DNA of 64,000 bases from Fremontodendron californicum (Eukaryota; Streptophyta; Magnoliopsida; Malvales; Malvaceae), in contig JAULJL010000001.1 of assembly GCA_030761205.1 (NCBI GenBank), forward strand, positions 43,007,645 through 43,071,644. Direction: 5' to 3'. Positions 22,391 to 34,259 of this stretch are shown piece by piece. A model generated the notes under the pieces. The model was not told where the DNA came from and made no database searches. It saw nothing but the letters and a program-made list of their open reading frames with translations. The translations under genes and the position numbers were made by a program. How positions within the stretch are numbered: position 1 is the stretch's first letter; the number at the start of each line of letters is the position of its first letter.

Positions 22391-25300
22391 TGGGTTTAGG
22401 TTTTAATTGGAGATTGAATGATGTGTGGGAGTCTCAATAATTGTGTCCCTGTCTTTCAATCTCGAGCGGTGCTTGCTTTCTCCTGGTTGACTCTCTCAGG
22501 GCCAACTAATATTCCGCCTCACAACTTAATTTTTCTTTTTGTATTTTGACATTATTCTTACATGCATTAAGCAATGGTCGATCGACTTGAAAGAGCTCTC
22601 CAGTAGTCATCAAACCTGAGAAAATTAAAACACAATTACTTTCGGTAATTTTGGGTATATTTTAATGATAGAGATTAGATGTTTTAGAGTAATATTGATT
22701 CGTTTTTTTTCCCCTTTTAGGGAGGTGGGAGGGACTAGTCATCTCATTTCATCATGAACACGACAAAGCTAGGCTTAGCTTAGCCATCCATTTAGAAAAA
22801 GACTCTATAATTATTTGTAGTTTCTATTTGCTCTTTTTGATCTAATCTCATTACTGATTATTAGCTTTCCGTCCATTGTAAAGAGGAAAAAAAAATAAGG
22901 GAAAGACAAAAATGTATTTCATCAAAGCCAAAATTTTTGTTGTTCAAAAGATCGAACCATATGACCTAGGAAGACCTATATTATCAGACATAAAATAGAA
23001 CTACATTATAACTGTAATTAATTTCAGTAGATTTCCATGGGGTTTGAACGTTTTCTTGACCCAAAAGTTTTTTAAATGAAAAGGTGAGAATATTTGTATG
23101 AAAAAAGAGAGAAAACCCTAAAAAGTTTAAAAGAAAACAGAGAGAGTTTAGAAGAGGGTTGCGTCGAGTCACGTCAACTAGACTTACCATCATGGCAAGA
23201 TAGATGGTTGCCAACTCGGTCGTTAAATAGAAAGAAAAATAGAAAATCAAATCAAATACAAACTTTTGGTTTTTTTTCTTTCCCTGAGACAACTTCACTG
23301 ACCGTTTATGAACAAATTTTATATACACTTGAAACCTATCACATGTGTTAATTTCCAATGAAGATTTAAGGATGCGAATATGTGACAAGAGCTGCATAAT
23401 AAAACTATATTGAAACCTTTCTCCGATCATCTCCTATTCAAAATACATGTAGGGGTCCCTCTCCGATTTAGAGAAAGGTGTCTGTCTCTCCTTCAATTAG
23501 AATAAATCACAGCTGAGCCCTACCCTATATAGCCCTAACCAAAGCCGCCCAGCTCAACCAAAAAGGAGGGCCAGAGGAGACAATATGTTCAGTTTAGGTG
23601 AAGATTTTTAAAGTGCAATGGGAGGGGATATAGATAGACTCGTAGCCTTTATCTACACTCCTAACTTAATTTCTTACTAGTAGTTTCAATCATACAAAAT
23701 TTGTATTTTTGAGAGCCCTTTTGATGTAAAATCTTGAGTTGAAACTTGAAACGTCGTCGTTAAGAATCGAATTTTGATTTATTATTTTTTTATATAAAAG
23801 AGGTTTTGATTTGGAATATTTGATTATTATTTTTTTATATAAAAAAAAATTACAGTTTAAAAATTAAAAAAATTATAAATGTTAAAATTTTGAAGCCATA
23901 TTTGATGAAAATGAATCTTGATTATTGAAATTAACATTTTATCGATAAATAATATGACTATTGATAATTTGAAATGTACTTTCATATGTCACAATACAAA
24001 TACATACAATTCTACCGTTTTGGGCCGTAGGGGAGATTTGGTAAACTTAACAAGATTAATATACGATGGTCCCCCCCCCCCCCCCTCTTCGACCTTTGTA
24101 GATAGAGAGAGAAAAGAGATAAATGTTTAGAGTGGGTTCAATTGGGGTTCGGGGATGGGGTTATTAGAGTGGACCCAATCTGGGCTTTGCATGTGAAGGA
24201 CATGATTGAGATGATTTATAGGCTGAAATGTATAGGGGCATAAGGTTTTTACCCTTTAAGCATATTATTGGAGTAATTGGGCGTTGCATGACATAATTGT
24301 CTCAAGGAAAGGTTACCACAACTCCTTAACACGTGCCTACTACTCACCTTTTGACACAAACCTAAGACCTTCAACTCTTAACAACGGATGCCTTAGAAAA
24401 GAAACCTCTGTTTCTCATTTCTCCCAAAGGTTTTTTTTTCTTTTTCCGAAAAGTGGATACTACTACTTCTACTTGTTCATTGTTATGATGATTCCTCTAA
24501 AGCAACACTATGTTTTTACAGCTGATATTCTCAAATATCGTGGGGAAAAAGGGAGGTTTTCTTTGCAGTAATTGTTCATCACCTGTTTTTCTTTTTTTCG
24601 AATGGGTTTGCAATTAAGTTTTATGCGACGAATTGCAGGCCCTTAGGTACCACATTTTACTAACTTTTTAAGGTTTTCGGCTTATCTGTCCAAATATCCA
24701 ACATTCAGTCCAAACTGAAAAGCAAAATCCAGTATCTAATGGGTCTGAATTGACAGGAAGGAAAGTTTTCATCTAGTTCTAGGTGGTTCATTTTAATTCA
24801 ATAAATCAACTTTCAAGAAATTGGCTTTGCAGTGATAGGGTTCAATATTGTTGCCTGGTGTGGGCTCTCTAGCTTCAAGTTTCAACAGAATATATATGTA
24901 CAAAATTAAATTTTGCTGATGCTTCTTCTTCTAGCACACTTTTGAGTCTTTAGTATCCTTCAGTTTGATATCTCATTGCAATGCTCTTACCAGACAAATG
25001 ATCGGATACGAAGTCTCCTTCTTCATCATTTACCAATAACTTCACAACAAAGTTAATCACCAATTATACATTAGTTGTTTAGGTAAATAATAGATAGTGC
25101 TATCAAAACAAAAATGGTATGTACTATTACTAAAATTCCCTTCATGTTGTTATGTGGCTTAATTTAATGTTTTGTATCGTTTCCGAATTAATTACTAGTT
25201 CAGATTATATATTGATGATTAGCGATTTTATGGAAAGATTTGCTTATAATTTTTTCTCTTCACTTAGAATTGCTAGATAAAGATGCTATATAAATATATG

Positions 25301-27270
25301 TTTTAATAAAATGAATAAGTAAGTAAAAAAAATCAATGGTTTGAATGCTTTTGTATTGATGAGAAGCAAGCAATGCATCCTTCAAAAGGAAGAAAACTAT
25401 TTAGTCTTTTCCAATGCCAAATCTTATGCTTCTCCACTGGCCCGCTAAGCCCACGGCCTGCTTTTTCTCTCTCTCCTTTCTCTTTCAACAGAAGCTGTTA
25501 GCCTTTTTCTACTGAGAAGGGCCCAAGAACTAAGCAGTCGGCCCGAAGGAGGTCTTCAATTAAAGGGGAACAATGAGAGAGGTTAACTTTGATCTTGTGA
25601 TCTTCATTCTTAACCTTTTTGAAAATTAAAATCATAAATTTACAATGCGCTCACTTTCAGTGCATTTGGATGATCAATGGAAAGGGTTTTTATCGTGTCA
25701 TCCTATGTTTTATGATTGGAAGGCATCCAAATATGAGTTTTTTAATCTAGTTGAATCAATATTAATTTCGGATTTATATTTAATACATTGTTAATGAATC
25801 ACGTGATGTCACATATTAAAGAGTATAATTATTTGTATTTACTTTTAAGGATTTTTAAAATTTTATATTTATTTATTAATAAAGTAAATTATATGGTTCA
25901 TGGACAATGCATTAAATAATAAATACAAACCCATTAACTAATAATTTATAAGGCTTTGTTGGTCATGCTTATATAAATTCCATTTTGAGCTTTAATTTTT
26001 AGATTTTCAATGGAATTGAGCTGGAAATATCAAAACTTTATGACACTAGCATTTTAGTTAATGTTAAAATTGGCTCTTTAGGGATTGGTAAGAAGAAATT
26101 TAATAAAAGAGCTCATGTATAGTAAAAACAATAATAAAATATTATTGAGCTTAAGGTTTAATTCAAATAATTCACCAACCTTTATTAAAGATTGAAGTTC
26201 GACTAGATAATAAGAGATTATTTAATTAAGCATTATATATAGTCAATTATTTTCAAAAATTGAATGAAATAGAATTTAAGACTATAGTGAAGGAAAAAAA
26301 CAACTGAATTTCCTCACATGCCAATTTTGAACAAATTTTTTCTTTTTTTTTTTTTTGTGCTCCTCCAATAATTTTTTCAACACGTGTTTATAAATAATTA
26401 ATTAATTGAACACATGACAGGATTATAATAAATTTTTTAACACGTGTTTGTAAATAATTAATTAACTGAACACATGACAAGATTATAATAAAAAAAAAAA
26501 TAGACACTATGAAAGAGCATCAAAAAAGGTTGGCAATAGAGACAAAAGATATCTATTTGCCAATTTCTCTTTTATCAATGCTTTGCATATGAAATTTTTT
26601 TTCTTTAACTACTAACAAGTAGTAGAATACTAGTATTATTCTAAGTGTAAATAAAGCTTTTTATTTTTTTAGTTAATTAAAACTCAAAAGACTCCTTCCG
26701 TGTAAATAATTACATATTTTTTGGTAAATTTAATTGATAATTATTTCGTGTTTAATATTGTATGGGTAATGGACTCTTTTAGTCAACGGTCAAACTCAAT
26801 TACGCCGCGCCGCAACCAGCAGCCAATACAGTTGCCGTCACCTGAAGAAATTACCAAAACTTAGCGAGAGAAGGGAAGGGAAGAAGCCAATGCTAACAGG
26901 CAAAACCAAGTTTTTAGTTTAGTTTTAGTTGCACGTGCCCTTACCACACTCCGATTTGATTGAAAATCCGTGAAATCACCGGTCACCTGGCCATAACCAT
27001 AAATCACCAAATCTAATTTTGTCCCCACTTTCTACAGAAGCCTCTCTAAATCTCGCCACCCTGGTTTCATACTCTCTTTGCTTTTAGTTTTAGGTTTCCT
27101 CTTAAACGCCCACACTTTCTCTTTTTTTTTTTTTCTTTGTTTTTGTTTTCATGTTTCACACTTGGAGAGAACCCAAACGAACGCTTCAGAGAGAGAAATC
27201 GTGGGAAGAGGAAGTAAAACAAAAAGAAAGGGGCTGAAGGGCTGTCTGGGGTTGGTTGAGCTCCAAATAG
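21543..27270. other. Intergenic DNA between copia element and MCRS1
   Basis: No gene was recognised. The 148-residue minus-strand frame at 22984-23430 has no family resemblance and lies in AT-rich sequence. Simple repeats are (GA)n at about 22350-22386 and a run of 16 C at 24071-24086. The last few hundred bases before 27271 should hold the MCRS1 promoter and 5' UTR; a GCACGTGC word lies at about 26932. Confidence 0.5.
26371..26490. repeat. Two-copy 60-bp tandem repeat with ACACGTGT
   Basis: Units 26371-26430 and 26431-26490 differ at only a few positions. Each contains AACACGTGTTT and GAACACATGACA. The period is exactly 60 bases. ACACGTGT is a G-box-type palindrome. It lies about 0.8 kb upstream of the MCRS1-like start codon. 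Confidence 0.8.
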
Positions 27271-30200
27271 ATGGGGGCTCTGGCTCCAGTTGTCTCCTCT
27301 TGGATACCTGAGGATGACCTTTTGTTGAAGAACGCTATCGAGGTAAATACTTTTTCTTTTTTACTTGCTTGGTTTTTAAGAAATAAAAAAAATGGATCTT
27401 TTTCATACTTGTTTGATTAATTAGTTTTGCTTGTTATGACCTCAATTCGAATTTTTCTTGTCTTTGTATCTTGTCAACTTGGGAGTAACTATATACTCAT
27501 GGCTAAATTGGGTTTTCTTTGTTTTTTCTAGTAGCTGAATGGTAATGCTTTTTTTTATTTTCTTGCTCCTTATTTAGTTATCAGAATTGCAGAGCTTATT
27601 TAAACGTCTGTTTTAGTATTGCGGATATATGGCATTGTCTTGTCACTGTTCTGGTTTTGAAATTCTGGGTTTATTGTGTTGAGCATGGAACATTTGCAAT
27701 ATAAGGCGTCTGTCATTAAAGGAGTTAGAACATTCTTGCATTTAAATTTATAAAGTTAAGGAATCTGGCCCTTATAACTTAATGGTTGCAGATATTCATA
27801 AGATTATCCTGTTGTTGTTTCAGAGGTATATGATTGCAATATCTATCAATAGAGTGGATTGCTTGTGGGATTGCCATGTAGAAAGTATAATACTTATAAA
27901 CATAGTTTGGGCTGTGTCAAAGTGTTAAATTTGGAAATACAATCTGTTTCATAGATATGACTTTTTCTACAAAAGTTAGTTTATATTCATGAATGCAAGT
28001 GGTTTTTCTAAAATTTGAAATGACATTGCTATGGTTTGTCTGATAATACCATAAGTTGCAGCCTATATTGCTTCGACACTTCATTTTTCTTGAAGTACCC
28101 GTGTCGGACACCCGTATCCGACACATATCCGGACATGGGTATGGGGATATGATCCTCCAAGGACCCTCAAATACAAGGAAATTTTGAAAACAAATTGAAC
28201 ATACCCGTGTCGGACACATACCCATGTCCGACACTCATACCCGAGTCCGAGTAACATAGGTTGCAGCTTTACTAGACTGCATGAATATCGATGACACTGG
28301 AAAATGGGATCCGAATTGTGCAGTTAGCATGAAGTTATCACCTCACTCTAATTGAATTTTCTTTTTGTTGTTTATGGGCCTTTGAATTATGTTTCTACTT
28401 TGTGAACCCTTTTTTTTTTTATCTATTTCTTTATATATGTTTGCAGGCTGGTGCTTCTTTGGAATCTCTTGCCAAGGGTGCAGTGCAATTCTCTAGAAAA
28501 TTCACCGTTAGAGAACTGCAAGCTCGATGGCATTCTCTCCTTTATGATCCAATTGTTTCTGAGGAGGCTTCATCTCGCATAAATGAGTTTGAACGTTCTG
28601 CTTCTACACTGTCTTCGAAATTTGGCAGAACAGGAAATTCAAAAGATAGCAAAAGTTTGTCTGGGAAGAGAAAGTCTGGGAGTGTACATAGCTGTTATTA
28701 TGCATTGCGTAAAAGAATTCGAAATGAGCCCTTTAACTCGATGGATCTGAGTTTCTTTATTGCACCTAATGATAGCAACTATGTTGGGATTGAAGATGAG
28801 CTTTTACCTGGAAATTGCATGCTTGGAAGTCCAATCTCAGATCATTTTGGAGTTCAAGAAACAAATATGAATATTATGCATTGTTCTTTTCCGCAAATAT
28901 TAACTGATGGTGGTGCTGCAACCAGGGATGGGTGCACAACAGATGGCTTTCAGACAACTATTCATAAGCAAGATGATGGTTTTCTTGTAGAGCCAGTTAA
29001 TATACTTAAGGAAATTCCTCATATACTTGGAGAGAATCAGTTTCTTGTTGAGAGTGGCTCTGGCATTGAGGAATTGCATGAATCCAAGGAATTGCCTTTT
29101 CACAGTTTGTTTGAGGCTAATGATTTAATGGTAAAACCTTCATCTACGTTTGATCAATTTAACAATGATCAAGAGAATATCTGCTCTGAGTTTGAGGGTA
29201 ACCAGGTCTTCAACTCACCAATTGTGGAGTGTGGGTTGTCAATCTGGAGAACTGATGAAGGCTTGTCTGCATCTGCTATTCCTACTGATGATGGTCATGG
29301 GGAAAAAGACCTGCATGGAGGAGATATATATGCACTTCCCGGTGACGGTGTTGCTAAGAACAATCATGCGTCAGGACATGATGTTGTTGGTACAGATTCC
29401 AAGCTGGAATCAGAAATACCATGTGAGGCATTGGAAAACCCAACGGCTGACACGGAAGGTTATTTGGTGGAAATAACCAATACCCTTATGAATGATGAAC
29501 CTTTTTTCATGGATGTCGATGCGAAAGATGTGATTGATAAGTCTTACTTTGATGGTCTGAGCTCACTTTTGGCAAGTTCACCAAATAACTGCGACCAAGA
29601 TCAGATGACTGATGTAACTGAAGTGATGACAATTGAAACTCAAGATAATCTTGCAAAAGTGTCTTGTTCAGGCCTTGGAGAATTGGATGAAGTTGCAGGA
29701 TCTTGCCTTGTGGATGGGCCTGTGTCTTGCAATTCAGAGGTCCTAATGCTTTCTTCTGCATCAACTTCAAACAGTCAGTTCCCTGAACTGAGTAATGGCA
29801 TCATTTGTTGCACTTTAAACACTGAGGACCCAGAAATTCCATGCATTGAAGATGTTGTCTTCCCCAAACAGATGTGCCCATTGGTAGTTTCCTCAACACG
29901 ACACATTTTCAAAGAAGCTGGCAATCCATTATCTGCACGTGTAAAAGGTTTTTCCGGGGGTCAGAAAACTAGTGAGGGAGGTCCCCTCCTGGTTCAGATA
30001 GATCAAAAAGATCCAGCGCAATCTCATGGATCTTCTCAAATAGAAGGATCACAGATGATACCAGAAATGGGTCAACTCCATTTAGTAGTTAAATGTGAGG
30101 ATTCCCCATGTGTAGCACCAAGAAGTGATAGTTTTCTAGCCAATGGTTCAGCCCAAATTAATTCCATAAATGTTAGTGAAGGCACTCTCCCACCAACACT

Positions 30201-32234
30201 GCCAAAGGAAAAGAGTGAAGAAATCATACTGGGAAAGCATATGAGTCATAGTTCAGCTGATTCTTTAATAGAGAAACCAGCTCTTTGTTCTGATAGCCAC
30301 AACAGTTTTCCACTGGTGAATTCTTCTGCCATTAAACAAGAAGTGGATGCTCTAGAAATGGTTAAAGATCACCAAGCTTCAAGTGCAGCGGTGGGATCCA
30401 TGGATATTATTTCTCCAGAACCAGGTGTTGATCATCCACCACCAGATCCAGAAGAGTTACTGATTGAAAGTGATGATGATGTTCCTTATTTCTCAGATAT
30501 CGAGGCAATGGTATGTCATCAACTACTACTGATTGTCACTTTTATTATTGTCATCATTGTCGACTCCTTTTTTATTCATGTTGTTTTATACTTTATGAAC
30601 AGATCCTTGATATGGACTTGGATCCAGATGACCAAGATTTGTGTGATCAGGAAGGTAATATGTCAACCCACTAAATTTTGAATTGCTAACTTGTACTTGC
30701 ATCTGTCAATGTTCTGCTCTAGTAGTTTGGTAACACCTGCTGTTACTGATTTTGTTTACCTCCCATCTTAAGCATTCGGAAAAGAGATAAAAAAAGTTTG
30801 TCTTATTTTGCTTCTCCATCTCCACCTGTTGTGGCTTGTTCAAATTTGATCTTTTCTTATTTGAATCTGGAATATTTGTCTTGTAGACAAAGAAGATAAT
30901 GTTTACTTCTCCCTGTGCAGTCGCTAGATATCAGCATGAGGACACTAAAAGAGCAATTATAAGGCTGGAACAGGCTTCCCATTCTTACATGCAAAGGGCC
31001 ATTGCATCCCATGGAGCCTTTGCCATTTTATATGGCCGCCATTCCAATCATTATATTAAGAAACCTGAGGTATTCTAAACCTAAGAAGTCTTTTTTTAAG
31101 CTTTTCTACTATATCCTTAATCTTACCATTCGTCTTCTCGATGTTGCCTTTCCATTTTGAATAATATTTGCTACAATGCTGCTATGTTTTATTTAGATGG
31201 TTTCTTAATTTTACGCTTGAGTGACTACCTCCTTAACCAAGTTCAGTTAGAAAGCTATGCTTTATGAAGTGCTTATTGGTATTTGTTTAAGCCCAATACT
31301 GGATAAATACTATTCCTGGACAGGAAACTATATTGTCCAAGGAACCATCTAGTATTTTGTCGTGCGGTTGTGTTATAGGCTTAATGGGAATCATGAAGTT
31401 ACTAAATTTTACACTTTTGCAACTTCAAAAAAATTCCACGGTTCCATTTTTGGAGCTTGCTTTCTGAAGCTAGTAGAGGTTATAGTTTTTTTTCCCCTAG
31501 ATAAGTAAATGAAAATTGATGGATCAAATTTTCTGTAATACTTTATAATTTTGATTGTGTAGATTTTACTTGGTAGAACAACAGAAGATTTTATTGTTGA
31601 CATTGACTTGGGAAGAGAAGGGTTTGCTAATAAAGTGTCAAGGCGGCAGGTAAGATTTGCCATGACGTTATATTTATGTAATTATATATAGTAATACATA
31701 CATACAACTTTTTTTCTTTATTCTCTGAACATTTCAAAGTATAGTCAAGCCATTATTGCTATAACTAGTTTTTCCACTTGAATGGTTGTCTATTAACCTG
31801 TAATACTACTTTTGTGGATCCTCTCATATATTTAGGCAATTATCAACATGGAAGAAGATGGATCTTTCCATCTTAAAAATCTTGGCAAGTGTTCAGTATC
31901 AATAAATAGCAAGGAAGTAGCTCCTGGACAGAGCCTGAGCCTTAATTCCGGTTGTTTGATTGAGGTACTATTTTTATATATCTTTCGTAAACATATATGG
32001 TAACAAGTATTGGACATTGTGACATTTTTATGTTCGAGTTGGGCTATGAATGTTTAGAGAAGTGTTAAGCTATAAATGGTGATTTTGCAGATAAGGGAAA
32101 TGCCATTCATCTTCGAGACAAACCAAACTTGTGTGAAGCAGTATTTGAATGGTGTGACCAAAAAAAAAAAAGTTAAGCTCGGGAGCCCCATGTTAAAAAT
32201 GTCATGTACGAGGACCCCCGTGAGGAGGTGCTAA
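27271..32234 (+). CDS. MCRS1: Microspherule protein 1-like (MCRS_N and FHA domains)
   Basis: Seven exons join in frame: 27271-27342, 28447-30510, 30603-30654, 30921-31069, 31563-31649, 31836-31964 and 32091-32234. All introns are GT-AG, and they give 898 residues. Residues 1 to about 65 hold the MCRS_N signature (WIPEDDLLLKNAIEAG, then KFTVRELQARWHSLLYDP). A long acidic, probably disordered middle follows. The C-terminus (about 779-870) is an FHA phosphopeptide-binding domain with ILLGRTTEDF and NKVSRRQA. In animals MCRS1 belongs to the INO80 and NSL chromatin complexes; in plants the role is inferred from the family. The penultimate exon pair and the FHA core have no breaks. A run of 12 A in exon 7 encodes four Lys. 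Intron 1 (1104 bp) carries a MITE. From memory the Arabidopsis counterpart is At1g75530, next to SRS5 and BBX21. Confidence 0.92.
28063..28259. mobile_element. hAT-like MITE in MCRS1 intron 1, perfect 8-bp duplication
   Basis: A 197-bp element is flanked on both sides by GTTGCAGC (28055-28062 and 28260-28267). Its ends CTATATTGCTTCGACAC and, in reverse complement, CTATGTTACTCGGACTC are imperfect inverted repeats (12 of 17). Several GTGTCGGACAC-type words make it internally palindromic. The 8-bp duplication points to the hAT superfamily. A related copy lies at 46895-47066. Confidence 0.8.
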
Positions 32235-32942
32235 TTGCACTGAGCTTTATGGGCGGAGATGGATTTACAATTGTGGCAATTGCTCATCTTTTGTGGTTTT
32301 GTCATGTAAATTACAACAAGTTGAAGAAAAATTTTAGTTTTGTAATCATTGGAATTCAGTTAGTATCTAGCTGAATCACTTTACACTGTGCTAAAGAAGA
32401 GTATATAAATTCAATTTTAACCTTTCAAAATTGCACTGAAATGATGACAAATTGACAATTTCAGGCATTTTATTAGCAGATTAAAAGCCATCATTTTCTA
32501 CCTTTTTTGTTCGTGTGATCGGTTTGTGATAGATGCATCACAGTTTGAGATCTAAGGCAAAGCCAAAGCCATACTTCAGGTGGGACCGTAAAAGATCTGA
32601 AAATAATTTTTAATCACAAACTCAGCGGTGCACATGAATTCACGAAATAAAATAGTATATACTGATACTACCAGTCAGTATCAACCGTTACTTACGAATC
32701 TGGCAGATGGTCAAAGGCTCAATGCCAACACCATTCATAGAATATATAAAAAGTATAAAACAAATCCAATAATAGCAGTACCGTACAATCAAATCTCTTC
32801 ATCTCTCCATCTAAACTTCTAAACTCTCCACTTCCCACTTCCCTTCTGCTACTCCTTCCTTCCCTCACTCACAGGCTCACATTTCAATCTCAGATCCAAA
32901 AAAAATTCCACCATTTACACCCAACAAACAAGCGACCAGAAA
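32235..32942 (+). promoter_or_regulatory. MCRS1 3' end and LRR gene promoter
   Basis: The interval between two same-strand genes is 708 bases. A TATA box TATATAAA lies at 32743-32750, about 195 bases before the LRR start codon. A CT-rich stretch follows that suits a 5' UTR. No coding sequence was seen. Confidence 0.55.
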
Positions 32943-34259
32943 ATGGGGAAAGAAGAAACAGGGAAGAAAATGTTAAAACCATTTATATCTAGTACCCTCT
33001 ATCTCTGTCTACGTTCTCTTGTTTTCATGATCACATTTTCGAAGCTGTTGTTTGCAGCAAATTCTAGAACATATCCAGCAGATGTACAAGTACTCAAAGA
33101 TCTGAAAAATGGGATTGACCCTCGCTCCATTGCTCCCGGATCTTGTTTGAGCTCATGGGATTTCTCCTTGGACCCATGTGATAACATCTTCAGTGACCAT
33201 TTTACTTGCGGGCTCAGGTGCGATAGAATCGTCTCTGGTTTTGTTCGAGTCACAGAGATCACTATTGACCCTATTGGTTACTCTGGTTCACTCTCCTCAA
33301 CTTCATGGAACCTCCCTTATCTACAGACCTTGGACATCTCGGACAATTCCTTCTCTGGCTCAATTCCTGACTCCTTCTCCAATTTAACTCGTTTGCGTCG
33401 ACTTTGTCTGTCTAGGAACTCACTCTCTGGTGAAATACCTGTCTTACTGGGCTCACTCTCTCACCTTGAAGAACTTTACCTTGATAACAACCATCTCGAT
33501 GGATCCATTAATCCTTCAAGCTTCAACAACCTAACAAGCCTGAGGCGACTTGAAATCCAACAAAACGACATTTCTGGTGAGTTTCCCAATCTGGGTTCAC
33601 TCAAAAACCTTTACTTTCTCGATGCTAGTGATAACAACATATCCGGTGGAGTCCCAGCAACGTTGCCAGGATCTCTTGTCGAGCTCTCAATGAGAAACAA
33701 TAAACTAGGAGGAAATATTCCAGTTAACATCGACAAGATGAGGTTTTTGCAAGTTCTAGATCTCAGTCACAACATATTATCCGGAGCAATATTGTCAATT
33801 CTTTTTTACCATCCGTCCCTGGAACAGCTCACTCTTTCTTACAACAACTTTTCATTTTTTCAAGTATCAGGTGACATGGGTTTAAACAGTAACTTAATAG
33901 CTCTTGATTTAAGCTACAATAAGCTTCGAGGTTTCTTGCCAGCTTTCATGACTTCGATGCCAAAGCTTGCAGCTTTAACTTTGGAGCATAACAAGTTCAC
34001 AGGTATGATACCAGCTCAGTATGCACTCAAAGCTGCTATTCCTGGGAAGAATACTTCGTGTTTCGAGAGGCTATTGCTGGGTGGGAATTACTTGTTCGGG
34101 CCAATTCCAGGTCCATTAATGGGTCTCAAACCGGGTTCTGCTGAAGTCAGCCTGGTGGATAATTGCTTGTATCGGTGTCCTGACGCCTTCTTCTTCTGCC
34201 GAGGTGGGGATCAGAAATCCTTGGTGGATTGTAAGAGCTTTGGGCCTGCAATTCCTTAG
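32943..34259 (+). CDS. Secreted leucine-rich-repeat protein, no kinase domain
   Basis: An intronless 438-residue protein. A hydrophobic segment at about 25-39 (LVFMITFSKLLFAA) is a likely signal peptide or anchor. Next comes the plant LRR N-terminal cap with its paired-Cys CGLRCDRI region. About ten LRRs follow (repeats of LxxLxLSxNxLSGxIP type), then a Cys-containing C-terminal cap (DNCLYRCPDAFFFC). There is no second membrane segment and no kinase, so it resembles the At3g17640-type LRR family rather than a receptor kinase. The ligand or partner is unknown. The ATG has A at -3 and G at +4, and a TATA box stands upstream. It lies between MCRS1 and BBX21 in an order where I recall no Arabidopsis counterpart. 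Confidence 0.9.
   Translation: MGKEETGKKMLKPFISSTLYLCLRSLVFMITFSKLLFAANSRTYPADVQVLKDLKNGIDPRSIAPGSCLSSWDFSLDPCDNIFSDHFTCGLRCDRIVSGFVRVTEITIDPIGYSGSLSSTSWNLPYLQTLDISDNSFSGSIPDSFSNLTRLRRLCLSRNSLSGEIPVLLGSLSHLEELYLDNNHLDGSINPSSFNNLTSLRRLEIQQNDISGEFPNLGSLKNLYFLDASDNNISGGVPATLPGSLVELSMRNNKLGGNIPVNIDKMRFLQVLDLSHNILSGAILSILFYHPSLEQLTLSYNNFSFFQVSGDMGLNSNLIALDLSYNKLRGFLPAFMTSMPKLAALTLEHNKFTGMIPAQYALKAAIPGKNTSCFERLLLGGNYLFGPIPGPLMGLKPGSAEVSLVDNCLYRCPDAFFFCRGGDQKSLVDCKSFGPAIP

Noticed and set aside
22984..23430. 148-residue minus-strand frame
   Set aside because: No motif or family resemblance, AT-rich composition, and a competing plus-strand frame; long open stretches like this occur by chance.
30511..30681. 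Hydrophobic tail after MCRS1 exon 2
   Set aside because: It follows a GTATGT donor and reads intron; the next exon resumes the frame at 30603.
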